DNA from: Muraenolepis orangiensis
Taxonomy: Eukaryota; Chordata; Actinopteri; Gadiformes; Muraenolepididae
NCBI GenBank assembly: GCA_027704905.1
Contig: CM051002.1
Span: 11,284,447-11,348,446 of the forward strand
Length of the DNA: 64,000 nt
Direction of reading: 5' to 3'
Below the pieces are notes generated by a model, which made no database searches, was not told the origin of the DNA, and saw only the letters and a program-made list of their open reading frames with translations. How positions within the stretch are numbered: position 1 is the stretch's first letter; every line of letters begins with the position of its first letter. Below are positions 49,831 through 63,560 of this stretch, in pieces. A program made the translations under genes and the position numbers.

Positions 49831-51027
49831 TCCAGCTGGGCTGGGGGTAGAGTTTACTCTTTCACTCATCCAGGGTGACTAACAGGATAAATTTTGGGTC
49901 GGCCGACGGAACAGGCTGCATGTGAGCAGGCCTGTTTAGAGAAAGTATTACAGGAGATGAATCTGCCACGGATCCCATTGTCCACCAGCCCATGTGCATT
50001 CATGCAAAGCAAGAACAGAAGACCAGTCACTTCATAAGAAAGACCGGGGGGCTTTCAGCGATTCATCCGACGTGGGCCTCACGTACGGACCGGGGTCTCC
50101 CATTGAATGGACAACAACGTTACCCCCGGTGTCTCCATTGCTATTTTGTCAGAGCATTTGACATGTTCTGCGCTGGTGACCCCCCCCCCCCCCCCGAAAT
50201 TAGAAGAGTAAATCTAGCCTCTTTTAACACTCCCTCCCTTTTTTTTTAAAGCCCAAACGGAATTACATTAAATCCCAGTGGGCCAAATAATAAAAAAGAA
50301 ACAATTCAATTGTTTCTTTTGTCACTCACACAACTTCATAATCGAATTATGGCTGGCCACCCGCCAGCCCCCTCCGCTCCCCCCCCCCCCCGAACGGGCT
50401 TCTTTTGGCCAATGCTGCCCACCACCTGACTTTTGTTTTGTAATTATATTATCCTCCACCCCCGTTAGCGTGTTGCGGCTAATGGCCACGCGGGCTAGCC
50501 CAGCTGCACATGGGGAGACAAAGCAGCTTATGGCCCCGGACAATGGAGCCGCGGTGGAGGGACGCCCGAAGGCAGTCAGCCAATGAGCACACACAACAGG
50601 GGGGCCAGCCCGGGGTTTAGGGACGGGTTAAGGGGGTTTAAAGGGTGGAGGCACAAGGGGTGTCTCTTTTACCTCATGGCGGGGACCCCTCACAATGAGG
50701 TGGTGAGTCCAAGGACGCACGGTCAACATCCCCCTGTGCCTCCCCAGGGTTTAGGCTGGTGCTACGGGGGCGAGGGGTGGGTGGGGAGGTCTGGGGGGGG
50801 GGGTTACGTTTGGCTTAGGTGCCGGACATTTTTGAAAGTTGACGGGTGACCATGAAACACAGAGTTACATTCATTCTCCGTGTTTATATTCTCTGCAGAC
50901 TTCCTGAAAGGCCTATTGTCGGTGCTCGGGTTAGCATATTAATAATAGAATACTCAGCATACTCAGGATGAGATGCAGAGAATATGAAGTGAGTCGAGGA
51001 ACACTTCAACTATTAGAATTATAAAAC

Positions 51028-51037
51028 GTGTGTGTTT

Positions 51038-51086
<49 letters not shown>

Positions 51087-51267
51087 CATGTGTGTGTGTC
51101 TGTTTTGCCCTGTCTCTGCCCTTATAAGTAGATATTTAAACAAATAATTGCACCATTGGGTTGGATAAATAACGTCCCTGAGAGGTGAATGTCAACATTA
51201 CATTTTAAATTGCACATACACTGACACAGACACATGCATACCCATGCACACACACACACACACACAC

Positions 51268-51316
<49 letters not shown>

Positions 51317-51440
51317 ACACGCGCACCCATGCACACATGCACACATGCACGCATCCATACACACACACACACACACACAGACGCACACACACACACAGAC
51401 GGACATGCACACACACACACACACACATTCACACGCACAC
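51028..51440. repeat. (GT)n 51028-51080 and imperfect (CA)n 51240-51440
   Basis: Two oppositely reading dinucleotide blocks. Confidence 0.93.
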
Positions 51441-51570
51441 TCAGCAAACACTCACTCATCTAGTCCCTCTCACGCACAAACACACACTCCTTGTGTAAAA
51501 GTACTGCCTATATCTCTGAGGACTGACAGATGGACTGACTGTCACATGCACTGGGGACTAGAGAAGGTTC

Positions 51571-51627
51571 ATGTGTGCACTAGAGTGGAGCGGAGGGCAG
51601 TTCATCGGCTCTGCCTTCGTCAAATGA
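51571..51627 (+). pseudogene. Possible relic of an EndoU terminal exon
   Basis: The frame reads ...GGQFIGSAFVK then TGA (51625-51627). The 16 bases AGTTCATCGGCTCTGC (51599-51614) are identical to the end of the last endou exon, which reads KKFIGSAFPASP. No other endou exon could be recognised nearby, so this is at most a decayed fragment of a second gene copy. It may also be chance or a small duplication. Confidence 0.35.
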
Positions 51628-51903
51628 CTCAGTTCACTAACACGGGGATAAGGTGAGGGGACTCCTTCGGGGTCACATGAGGTCTGTCAGCACAGTAAGA
51701 GGATGTTTATTCAGGTGAGCAGCGGGCAGAGGGGGTATAGGTATCTGAGCCACAGGGAGGCTTCTGGGGAAGGCCTGATGTAAGACCATGTGGGGTAAAG
51801 ACGATGCTTGACCCTATGGAGCACCTTATGGTGATTATAGATCAGCCACGACCAATGGAAATAGACAACCAACAAAAATGTGCTTTAATATGATTAATTA
51901 TAC

Positions 51904-51937
<34 letters not shown>

Positions 51938-52707
51938 TTGTTTGGTTTCGTTATCCTGTTGTGGTGGAGTTACATTTTGAAGTTACAACATTGTATGTCT
52001 GTACGTATGTATGTATGATTGTTGAGATGAAACTATTATGCACTAAAAAGAGCAAGAAATATACAAAGCGCATCTTTCGGATTCCAATAGTTACTCCCCA
52101 CTCTGTCCAGAGACTCTGGTGTTTCTTCTACAAATCTGCTCATGCAGCAAAATTTGTTGTCATCATTCCAACATTGGCTGCACGTTTTAGTGCAAAATCG
52201 ACGTCTGTAAATCAACGTGTGTAACAGTGTTTTCTAAATGGCTGAATTGAATACATTAAAAAACGGTGGGGCTTGAAATACATGGAAGCAGGAGGCCTAT
52301 AGGCTACAGTATTCCCTTGCCATTGCTTCTCCAGGGATGAGTGACACACGCGGGCAATTCCCTCTCCAGGCTGCAGGTGTGGAATAGGAAGGACGGGGGG
52401 ACCCGATGGGAGGAGTTGGGACAAGGCGAGTCGGCTGGGGATGGAATGGGGAGCATGGAGTCAGTCCTCTGGGTGCAGTTACCCTGAATGCCATATAGCT
52501 TTGGTGCTCTACAACCCAGCCAATGCGATTCTGGTCAGCACATTAACACATAACAGCTGAGTTTTGAAGGCTGAATTGCATTGGAATAAGACCACTATGA
52601 GGGTGAGGGTGAGGTGATTCACAGTCCAGCTGCCACTTGTGGTCTTTTTCCATAAACAGGGTTGTTTTGTCAAACAGGACACAGTATTTGAATGGCTTGA
52701 AGTTCAC

Positions 52708-53020
52708 TTGAACTTCTAGGAGTGCTGCCACTATGATAACATTGTCATTAACACTGTCATACTTTGCTGGACTTTCTGGACGCATTACAGTTACTGCACT
52801 GTATTCATGATGCTGCTGCACTACTGGCACTTTAAAATGCTTTTTGCACAATTCAACACATGGACATATTATTCACCAGTCACTTTATTGTTCTTTTTAT
52901 TTATCTTTTCATTTGTATTGTGCACAGTATTCTTATAGTATTGTGTTTTAGAAATGCATACTTACTCAATGGGGAGCAAGCATTCCATTGTACTTGTTGC
53001 AAATGGCAAATACAATTTTT
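52708..53020 (+). mobile_element. L2-like LINE 3' UTR copy
   Basis: This is the same family as 41520-41860 (TTGCTGGACTTTCTGGACGC, GATGCTGCTGCACTACTGGC, GCATTCCATTGTACTTGTTG). No reverse-transcriptase remains. Confidence 0.65.
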
Positions 53021-53114
53021 TTGTACTTTTATGTTTTTTACTAGCTTACTTTATCTGGGACTCATCCCAGAGTTGTCAAATTATTCCTAATATTTATATT
53101 ATATTATATATAGA

Positions 53115-53115
53115 A

Positions 53116-53147
<32 letters not shown>
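53115..53147. repeat. (ATG)n trinucleotide microsatellite
   Basis: GATGATGATG run of about eleven units. Confidence 0.93.
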
Positions 53148-53148
<1 letters not shown>

Positions 53149-53859
53149 GTATTATTATTATTATGCAAGTAAATATATACATATTTAATGAATGCATATA
53201 TGTTTATATATATATGTATGTGCACTGTATATACTATAAAATAATGACTGACCATATTTAATTAATGAAGATAAAAACGATAATGAGGTATTATGTTCTG
53301 TGCAACAGGACTTGCAATCAAAGCAATTTACGGGTCAGAAAACATAAGCGTGCGTGGTGCATGACGCATGCAATCAATATGCACAATTTAACCTAATTCC
53401 TTAACTCCACATACTTCTGCCTATGTCATTTTTTTAAAACGTTGTGCATAACTGTAAAGATTATTTTAAATCAATATATTTAATCAATGTTATTGGATGA
53501 AGGGAAATAATAAGTATTGTTGTTATACTCGACTGGGCAATACCGGCTGTGGCCAGTGTCTGGAGTGGTGGCAATCTGTCTGGTGGACTCTAAACTCTAT
53601 CGACCTTGGTCTATAGAATGGCTTATGTCTTGTCTCGTGAAAAATGACTCTTCGGTAAAATCCGTGAAATAGGTCTTGCCAGGCCAGACCCGGATTAAAC
53701 CCATTGTGCTAGGCATGGGTAATTCTGTCCCCCCCCCCCCCCCACTCCCCCCCTCCCCTCCACCCCCAACATACACCCTCTCCCTCCACTTTATAATTGA
53801 CCCCTTCCCATCAAGAACGCACACACACACGCGGCAAATCTGGGTGTTTACACATCTTT

Positions 53860-54175
53860 TTGCACTTTTCGACTATAGGTTAATAAATACCCTATGTCAA
53901 ATTAAACATTTGAACACTACACCACACATTCGAAACATAAACACCACATTCATTAGAAATTGAACTGCATGTTTGTAAATGCCTTGTTTTCCTTACTTCC
54001 TAGCCTATATCACGCCATATCTCATGACTCTATACGTTATTTTTTACGTGTTTTTATCACTAGGCTTTACATCTTATTTAACCACTGTAAATTCTATATG
54101 ACCATGCACTTTACTGCAACATTTGCACTCTGGTTAGATTCCCAATTTTTTTCGCTGTACTGTACTTAATATAAT
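53860..54175 (+). mobile_element. LINE-like 3' end fragment
   Basis: GCACTCTGGTTAGATTCCCA and TTTCGCTGTACTGTACTT match the minus-strand copy at 9.9 kb. An AT-rich simple tail follows. Confidence 0.5.
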
Positions 54176-54482
54176 ATAATAATATAATATATATATATAT
54201 AATATAACATTATTCATACATTTGAATGTAATCGAATCTATATATATCTACATCGGTAATATATATTTGTCTTCTATATGATATAATAATACTATTGGCA
54301 CTGATCAGACGTGGTCACATAGGCTACAATGCATCCACCTCAGGTCGTAAGATGGACAGAGGAGGCACAGTGACCTGAGGTCCTATCTCTCTGTGTTTTT
54401 ATGTTGCTATTTTGCCAAATACTGCATCTTACCTATTTATTACCTTTTTATCTTATTTTTATTTTGAAATGTCTCTGTTTCT

Positions 54483-54487
54483 CTCTC

Positions 54488-54573
<86 letters not shown>

Positions 54574-54575
54574 AC
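54483..54575. repeat. (CT)n microsatellite
   Basis: CT runs with CTCC and CTCG interruptions. Confidence 0.93.
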
Positions 54576-54666
54576 ATTTATTTTCTCTCACATTTTGCAC
54601 TTATTGTATACTTTTGAACCTTATATTGTCTCCTACTTTGTATTGTGACTGTTGCACAACAATTTG

Positions 54667-54928
<262 letters not shown>

Positions 54929-55141
54929 GTCCTGTGCGTTAATCCGGGTGTGACCTCGGCTCAGCGCACAGCGCAGGGGATGGATGACTGAAAGAGGGAT
55001 GGCGCGAGCACCTGCTTAAACGCGACTTCAAGCTGTCACATAAAGTTAGGCTCACGCGATTGAACGCGACCGTCCGCCGGTTACTGAAAAAAAAAATCGT
55101 ATTTAGCTGCACAACAAGGCACGAGCCTAATAACCCCAGGA

Positions 55142-55793
<652 letters not shown>

Positions 55794-56773
55794 GCTGTTG
55801 CTGCCACGGGTTGGCCACGCGCAGGCGACACTTGTGAATGTAAGTATGTAAATCGGGGGGCGGAGTCAGGCGTGATGGTTAAAACTGGGCGGCTCAACGT
55901 TGAGCGGGCCGTAGAGAAGTAACGTCGACTGATGCACGCTGACAGTTAGAGAAGGGGACACAAGTGCGCAACCGGCACTAGTCTCAATATCAAAAGTTTA
56001 TTTGATGGAGATGAAAGGGTTTATTTGACCCTTTTGATATATATATTAAAAAAAAAATCATCTCTCAAAAAATCACGACCTCACATCACAGGTGTTTCCG
56101 GGACGTTGTTTCAGGTATGTAAGACCATGCTGCGTGTTTTAGTGATGAGTGATGTATCGTTGTTTTCGTTAGGACTGCTAAGACTGTTGAAGGATGCCAG
56201 GTCTAGGGCTTTTTATTACAATAAAAACACAAATTTGCATAGAAATACTACACGTTTTTCTATCACTAACATAACGATTTTCAGCATTCAATTGACACGC
56301 TCTGAACGATTCGTTAACGTTGACATTCAATATTAGATTACGTTTCACAACAAGATTTATGGAAACTTTATTCGGATGCGGCAGTTTTATTTGACTCTGA
56401 ATGGGACAACAACCACAAGAGCAATTAGGTGATCTAATGATATATTTCGTTAGTCAAATAAAAAAATGTATATAAGCCCAAATAATCAGTGCAATAGACA
56501 ATATAGTGTTTTTAAATTGCGCAATGCGAGGCGTGCTCTAATTCATTGGGAGTTTTTCCACTGATCTGGGGACCTCAAGTTAATCCCATGGTCAGCGCCT
56601 CATCCACCACGCAAATCCCGCAGTGGCCCAGATTGAAGTAGCATCGTGTCTCTGGGACTTCATCTTGTCGTGGAATTACGAGTTTTGAACTTCCCTCGGA
56701 TTATTCCAACCCGCTTCAGTGTAGTTCAGCGTAGCATAATACACGAGCGTAAATTCTACTGTTTGTAAAAATA

Positions 56774-56779
56774 TATAAA
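56774..56779 (+). promoter_or_regulatory. Possible TATA box upstream of neurod4
   Basis: TATAAA occurs in a non-repetitive AT-rich stretch about 720 bases before the neurod4 start. NeuroD genes usually have a 5' non-coding exon; an acceptor-like CCACAAAG lies at 57481-57488, just before the coding exon. The link to transcription is guesswork. Confidence 0.2.
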
Positions 56780-57496
56780 ACTGCCAAAATAACGGTTTAC
56801 AGTACTACCTTAAAAGCATGTCAATAGTTGACGCTTTGGGAGGAGCTGACCAGTGCTGAAATCACAAACTATTAATAAACGTATGCTAACGTAAGGCCTA
56901 AAAATAATTCTAATAATAATAAATATTATTGTATATATATTTATATAAATTACAGTATATATATATTATATATATATATATATATAGCATCAAATATATG
57001 ATCTTACTCATACTTATTATATTATATTATATATTATATTATATTTTTTAAATCAAATGTTCAGATGGTGATGACTAAGTTCAGGCTCCTTTTCAGGGCA
57101 TGACCTAAGACTCAGTTTCACACACAAAAGCAGCCAAGGCTGGCCAGAAGATCCTCAGGAGATAAGACTGCTAAATATAGGTTACTTCTTACCAAGACTA
57201 GGTATCTTGGTTGCTATGGATTTAGCCTGACAACCTAATGGCCTACAGGTCATGCAATGTTAGTGATCACTGGATACGAACATACACGTCATATCGGTTA
57301 ATCATATCAATATGAATTTACACAAAGTGTAAAGTGCAATCTGTGCAGTATCGGAATGATACTGCACAGACTGTTACATTGTTGTATAACTTTCGCTAGC
57401 ATTTTCACCTTAATTTTCGAAAATTCCCCAAAAGGGGAATCCGTATAATAAATACTAATAAACATGTGTCTCTTCTTGTCCACAAAGAGGGGTACA

Positions 57497-57736
57497 ATGG
57501 CCAAGCCGAACGAGAGACAGAGCGAGCCGGACGAGGAGGTCAGCCCTCTGCAGTGGATGGACGGGGACATCAGCTCTCTGGACGGGGAGGCCCCCGCCAC
57601 GCCTCGCGGCTACAGATCCACCGTCATGGACCAGCGGGGCAGCCAGATAGGGAGCGAGGACATGGAGGACGAGGAGGACGAAGACGACGACGAAGACGAC
57701 GATGACGACGAAGAGGGCGGTCAGGACGATAACAAC

Positions 57737-57767
<31 letters not shown>

Positions 57768-58588
57768 GTGACCCCAAGAGACGAGGGCCCAAGAGGAAGC
57801 GGATGACCAAGGGCCGTCAGGAGCGCTTCCGCGCACGCCGCGTGAAGGCCAACGCCCGCGAGCGCTCGCGCATGCACGGCCTGAACGACGCACTGGAGAG
57901 CCTGCGCTGCATCATGCCCTGCCACTCCAAGACCCAGAAGCTGTCCAAGATCGAGACGCTGCGGCTGGCGCGCAACTACATCTGCGCCCTGTCCGAGGCC
58001 CTGGAGGGGGGCCAGTCGGTGGAGAGCAGGGCCTTCCTGGAGACGCTCTGCAGTGGCCTCTCGCAGCCTACCAGCAACCTGGTGGCCGGCTGTCTGCAGC
58101 TGGGGCCCTTGGCCGGCGCGGGCGACCAGAGCGAGGACGGGCACGGGGGCCCCCGGGGGCCTCCGGCGCTGGGCGGCGGCGGCAGCGGAGGCGTCGGGGT
58201 GGGCTCCTTGGGCTACTCCTCGTCGGGCCTGCCGAGCCCCCCGTACGGCAGCCTGGACTCGGCTCACCTGCTGCACCTGCGGGCCCTGAAGGGGGTCGGG
58301 GCGGAGCACCGGTCCCCGGGCGACTACGGCACCGTGGGTCTGGGGACCCCGCCGTACGACGGCCCTCCGACGCCCCCGCTCAGCATCGGCAGCAACTTGG
58401 TGGCCAAGCAGGAGAGCTCTCCCCACTACCCGTCCTCCCAGGGCTACTCCCCGTCCCTCATGGAGCAGACGGCATCGCGCGGCCAGGTCCTCTACCAGGC
58501 GGCCGGCTACGAGGTGCACCTGGACGTGCCGTATGACTCCTACCACCCGGCACACATGGACCCCTCACAGATGATCTACAGACACTAG
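57497..58588 (+). CDS. neurod4: Neurogenic differentiation factor 4-like bHLH transcription factor
   Basis: This is a nuclear class II bHLH activator; it dimerises with E-proteins on CANNTG sites and drives neuronal and retinal differentiation. A single uninterrupted coding exon gives 363 aa, as is normal for NeuroD genes. The ATG at 57497 gives MAKPNERQ; the in-frame ATG at 57464 would add 11 residues and lies before a likely acceptor, so it was not chosen. Features in order: acidic Asp/Glu tract (about 54-78), Asn-rich run (about 79-90), NLS-like PKRRGPKRKRMTK (93-105), bHLH (about 112-168, RRVKANARERSRMHGLNDAL then KTQKLSKIETLRLARNYI), the NeuroD domain GLSQPTSNLVAGCLQLGP, and a C-terminal tail with LPSPPYG and PPTPPLSI. 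FRARRVKANARER and the tail motifs fit NEUROD4 better than NEUROD1, 2 or 6. The usual IWALSE reads ICALSE here. Next to endou in the 12q13-like block. Confidence 0.88.
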
Positions 58589-58897
58589 GGCGGAGGGAAT
58601 AGACACTGGCTTCGACAAGAGAGATACTTGTGCTTAGCGGTCACGGCAGAGATTGTGATGTTTCTAACGACTCCATCTGCTGTTTTTGTAATTTAATTAC
58701 CAAATAATTAATGTCCTATTTTGGTTCCAATCGAAGATGTTGGCCATTATAACCTCAAAGACATTGGGCATGTGAATATCTTCCAGTTTGTTTTACTTGC
58801 ATTGAGCACTTGCGATTCCGCTTCGGTAACGTCAAGCAGTTAGAGAAATACCTTATTTATGTCCTGATCTAATATTTATAAGGGTTCTGATGGTGTG

Positions 58898-58924
58898 TTT
58901 GTGTGTGTGTGTGTGTGTATGTGT

Positions 58925-58999
<75 letters not shown>

Positions 59000-59007
59000 T
59001 GTGTGTG
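58898..59007. repeat. (GT)n microsatellite, neurod4 3' UTR
   Basis: GT run with two GTAT interruptions at the start. Confidence 0.95.
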
Positions 59008-59348
59008 CCTGTCTGCTTTTTTTAGGTGTATATATATATATGTGTGTGTGTGTCTTGCTCTTGTCTCCATGTGGCCTGACATACTGATAGTATATAATCT
59101 ATGTTTTTATTCTTCATGTTTTGCACTTAAAATATACTGATGTAGATGTTTTTGCAACAGACAACATTATTAAGTTCCATAAGAGTGAACTTCTCAAACA
59201 AATACCAAAACTATCTAGACAAAAACGGTTCTCAGGTGAAACTGGATATGGATCTTGTCATTCGAAACAAGATTACTCACAATTTAAACACACATTGGGT
59301 ACACCATTCTATGTTCTGTATGTTTTATTTATTCTCAAAATAATTTGA

Positions 59349-59354
59349 AATAAA
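59349..59354 (+). terminator. AATAAA poly(A) signal, probable neurod4 3' end
   Basis: It is the first clear AATAAA on the plus strand downstream of the neurod4 stop, about 760 bases away. Confidence 0.5.
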
Positions 59355-59519
59355 CAACTTCACAACTTTAAATATAATTCCATAGGTAGAGTCAATGGGT
59401 CTTTTTGTTTTGTAAGCACGTCCCTCTGTTGACCTTTCCCATGATAATACATAACTCCTCTTGTCGAGGGTCCTCCTGTGGACTTTGACCCGTGTTGCTG
59501 CGGTTACTTTGCTTCATTG

Positions 59520-59860
59520 TGTGTTGTTCACCTCACCGCCGACTCCGTGACACGCAGAGAATGATCCGGCATCCTCCCCTCCACTCACATCTCCCCGGGC
59601 GCTTCATCTCTCATCTTCCCCCCCTTGGATCTTGTGGTTTTAGCTTCTGCTAATCCGCTGGCTGCCTCTTAATGAAAGAGCGGGAGAGCACAGGCTGGAT
59701 TGCCGGATAAAGGTTTGTGATTAACATGGCTTCGTGGCCAACAAGGCTCAGAGACTTTATTCCTGCATCTATTGGGATGACGTAATCCTCTTCTTTTCAG
59801 CTGGGGTCAGTTTTAACAGAGCTCAGTCTAATGGTAACCACAACCTATACTGCTAGCTCC
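59520..59860. promoter_or_regulatory. Candidate enhancer downstream of neurod4 (homeodomain/CRE motifs)
   Basis: This non-repetitive stretch has TAATCC motifs (about 59649 and 59780; OTX/CRX type), GTGATTAAC (about 59727), TGACGTAATCC (about 59777) and CAGCTG (about 59799). Motif clustering is the only evidence. Confidence 0.25.
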
Positions 59861-59997
59861 ACACATGGGCACGTCTAATAAACAATCAACCCTTATGTCC
59901 TGGAGAAAATGGCAGCACCTCTAATGTTCATACTGATGCCATTCATACATGAACGCAACAGCCAATATAGTAAATATACAGTACACCATACAGTACA

Positions 59998-60000
<3 letters not shown>

Positions 60001-60052
<52 letters not shown>

Positions 60053-60066
60053 TACACACACACACA
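60001..60066. repeat. (CA)n microsatellite
   Basis: CA run with a CATACATACA interruption. Confidence 0.95.
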
Positions 60067-60768
60067 AGCAAACAAATGCACACACAGTGACACAAACTCA
60101 TGCCTACTTTTAATGGTGATTGGATTAACGTTGGTTGCTATAGGGTTGCCATGGAGATTGTTTGCTTTGACCTCCATGACCCCTGTGGCCAGTCCAAAAA
60201 GAAGTGAAGAGCTAGGAGCCATCCTATATGGCAGAGCAGCAAGTGAGCATACAGGAGTAAAACCACCAAAAAACAACAATTAGGCCCACAGAACAATGTT
60301 AACGTTTTTAATGTGAATGCACACAGCGCAATTGAATGCAAACCAAGATAATTGACTGTACTTTCAATGTAAAGTCACAGCACCGGCTGATTCGTTTGCC
60401 CAACTGAACTGGCGACCACCCACTAAGAGGTCAGCGGGTGTCAAAAGGTCCCTGTGGTCCTGGCGGGCTCATCTGTGGGAAGGGCAGCATCACGGTGGCC
60501 AGTTGCACTTTGACCTTGATGGCCAAGCGGTCCTCCCGCGTTGAACGGCACACGCAATGTTTGCTTGGTCTTTATGGTCGCTATGGGTTGTGAGTGTTGG
60601 ATATGTATTAGGTAATGATGGAGGTTATACTATGGATTAAAAACACAGCCCTGAAACATGGGCCATAGTCCTAATCCTGATACACACGGGGACTGATGGA
60701 CATCTCTCCCTTGATGTGGTCTGATAGAAATCTATTGCTTTGTTGGACAAGGATTAGCATAAGCCGAT

Positions 60769-61189
<421 letters not shown>

Positions 61190-62308
61190 TGCCCATGCAC
61201 ACTAGTGTAGCATGATTGTTATTTGGGATGAGACAGTATTAAGCAGCTGATCGGAGCTCAGTGTCTGCATCGCTGCATTAACGCAGTAATCCTGATAGAA
61301 GAGGGGTAGTTGAGGCAGTAACTCCTTAACATGCTAAGTAGGGGCACACAGAAACGTCACACAGGTCACGTTGATGGTGTAGCCAGTGGAAAAACAACAA
61401 GGGTCCTTGTAATAGCCAGTGAAGCACAAATTGTGTCGACAACCCTGTAAAAGATCGACTTGTTTAAATACATTAAATAACATTTCATAGGCATGTACTA
61501 ATGAGCACAATGTATGTGTAGAAGGCATCTCTGTTTATGTTTATACAACGAAAGAAAAAAACGGAATAATACCGCCACCATGTGGCGTAAATTATGCTAA
61601 ATGAATATATTATCTCAAGCCATTTAAACAGAATACATTTTACGCCACTAGATGGGGGAATAGCTTCACAATAATAGTTTTACAAAGTGGCCCCTTACGT
61701 TATCTTTTTTTTTTTACATTCAACAAATAAAGCCATTCACCTTGTAAGTGATAATCAGTTAAATCTATGTTTTTTTTGTTCAATCACAATATATATAATT
61801 GGAGAACTATCATATGTCGTATGGTAAGATTGTCGTGATACACAGCAGGTGTTGCAAGTTCAAGTCCTTGCCTCATTAAACGTCATCTTGGTGGGGGGAC
61901 TCGGTGACACCTGAGACACACGTGGCCAATTACGTCATCTCATCTCACCAATGGTTTCTTGTGTGTACACTCAGGCGATATATTCTGCAGGTGTCTCAGT
62001 GTCCAACTAACACTGAGATACCGCATAGGACAACTAGGGCGACGACCGTGTGTCCGATGCTTAGAGTACAACTTGATAACATGAAGGCGTATCACAAATA
62101 CATGAATACATATATTCATGTATACATATATTCATGCATACATGAATTGTACTTGAAATTACAAATACCCCAATCAGAAACAGAGCGTTAAGCAGAACAC
62201 AAATGTACTGTACGAATGTGTGTCGAACGTAGACGCTAAAGAGCGAGGGTCAGTATGTCCTGTCAGGATGCCACACTTTACTTTCAGCCTTGTAAAATAT
62301 TAGACACC

Positions 62309-62770
<462 letters not shown>

Positions 62771-63075
62771 CCACAAGGGGTGGGTATTAGTGTGTCCCCG
62801 AAATTGTATCCCGATGCTCTCAGTTGGTCGAATGTGCTTACTGCCTCAGTTTGCTGTCCTTCAAACTGTCCTATAAGCTAACATGGGGCAGCTTGCCAAC
62901 ACAGAATGTGTGTGTGTGTTTGTGTGTGTGTGTGTGGTAATAAAATAGAAAGGTCAAGCAGTATATGCTTAAGTTGTTTACTTATAGAGTCTTTAGAACA
63001 GACATGGCGGGTCAAGGTTATGGGGCGCACACGTGCCACCGTTACTTTTACTGCTGGCTTTTAACATGCCTCAAA

Positions 63076-63182
<107 letters not shown>

Positions 63183-63269
63183 GCGCGTGCTGTATTTCCC
63201 ACACCCATCAAATACAGTCCTCGCACAATGCGCATCGTGACCTCGAACCATTACAGACCCTGAGGGAGA

Positions 63270-63560
63270 GTTTATGCACTCGCGAACGCTGCGCACGTTG
63301 ACAACACACAGAACCGCCTCTCCAGTAAAACCCGCAAGGAGATCGAGGGACGACGGGAGAAGCGTAAGACATGGAGGAGAGGAAACCTACACGTATCAGA
63401 ACGAGCTTGACATTTACGCGGCATTGCGACATTGCGCGACGCGTCAGTCTCGCCTCCCCCCCCTCCCCTCGGCGCTACGGCGGCGGTGACTCCTGGCTCG
63501 ATGAAATGACACTCACACGCACTTTTCATGTCATCGGATCTAAATGCAGGCGTATACACG
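63270..63560. promoter_or_regulatory. CpG-richer block near the window end
   Basis: Many CpG dinucleotides occur here (CGCGACGCGTC near 63436, GGCGCTACGGCGGCGG near 63471) against an AT-rich background. It could be the promoter of a neighbouring gene outside the window. No exon or TATA box is recognised. Confidence 0.25.

Larger units (their letters stand above)
58589..59360 (+). other. neurod4 3' UTR
   Basis: It follows stop TAG (58586-58588). It contains a long GT run (58898-59007) and ends at AATAAA 59349-59354. The 75-aa open frame at 59121-59348 is not recognised and is probably untranslated. Confidence 0.5.

Noticed and set aside
57464..57496. Upstream in-frame ATG of neurod4
   Set aside because: The extra MCLFLSTKRGT has no family counterpart and a likely splice acceptor falls between it and the ATG at 57497, where MAK matches NEUROD4.
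57455..58555. 366-aa open frame on the minus strand
   Set aside because: It is antisense to the neurod4 coding exon and arises from its GC-rich codon bias; no recognisable domain.
60115..60160. Possible RFX X-box in GTTGCTATAGGGTTGCCATGG
   Set aside because: The half-sites are in the same orientation and do not fit the inverted X-box consensus.
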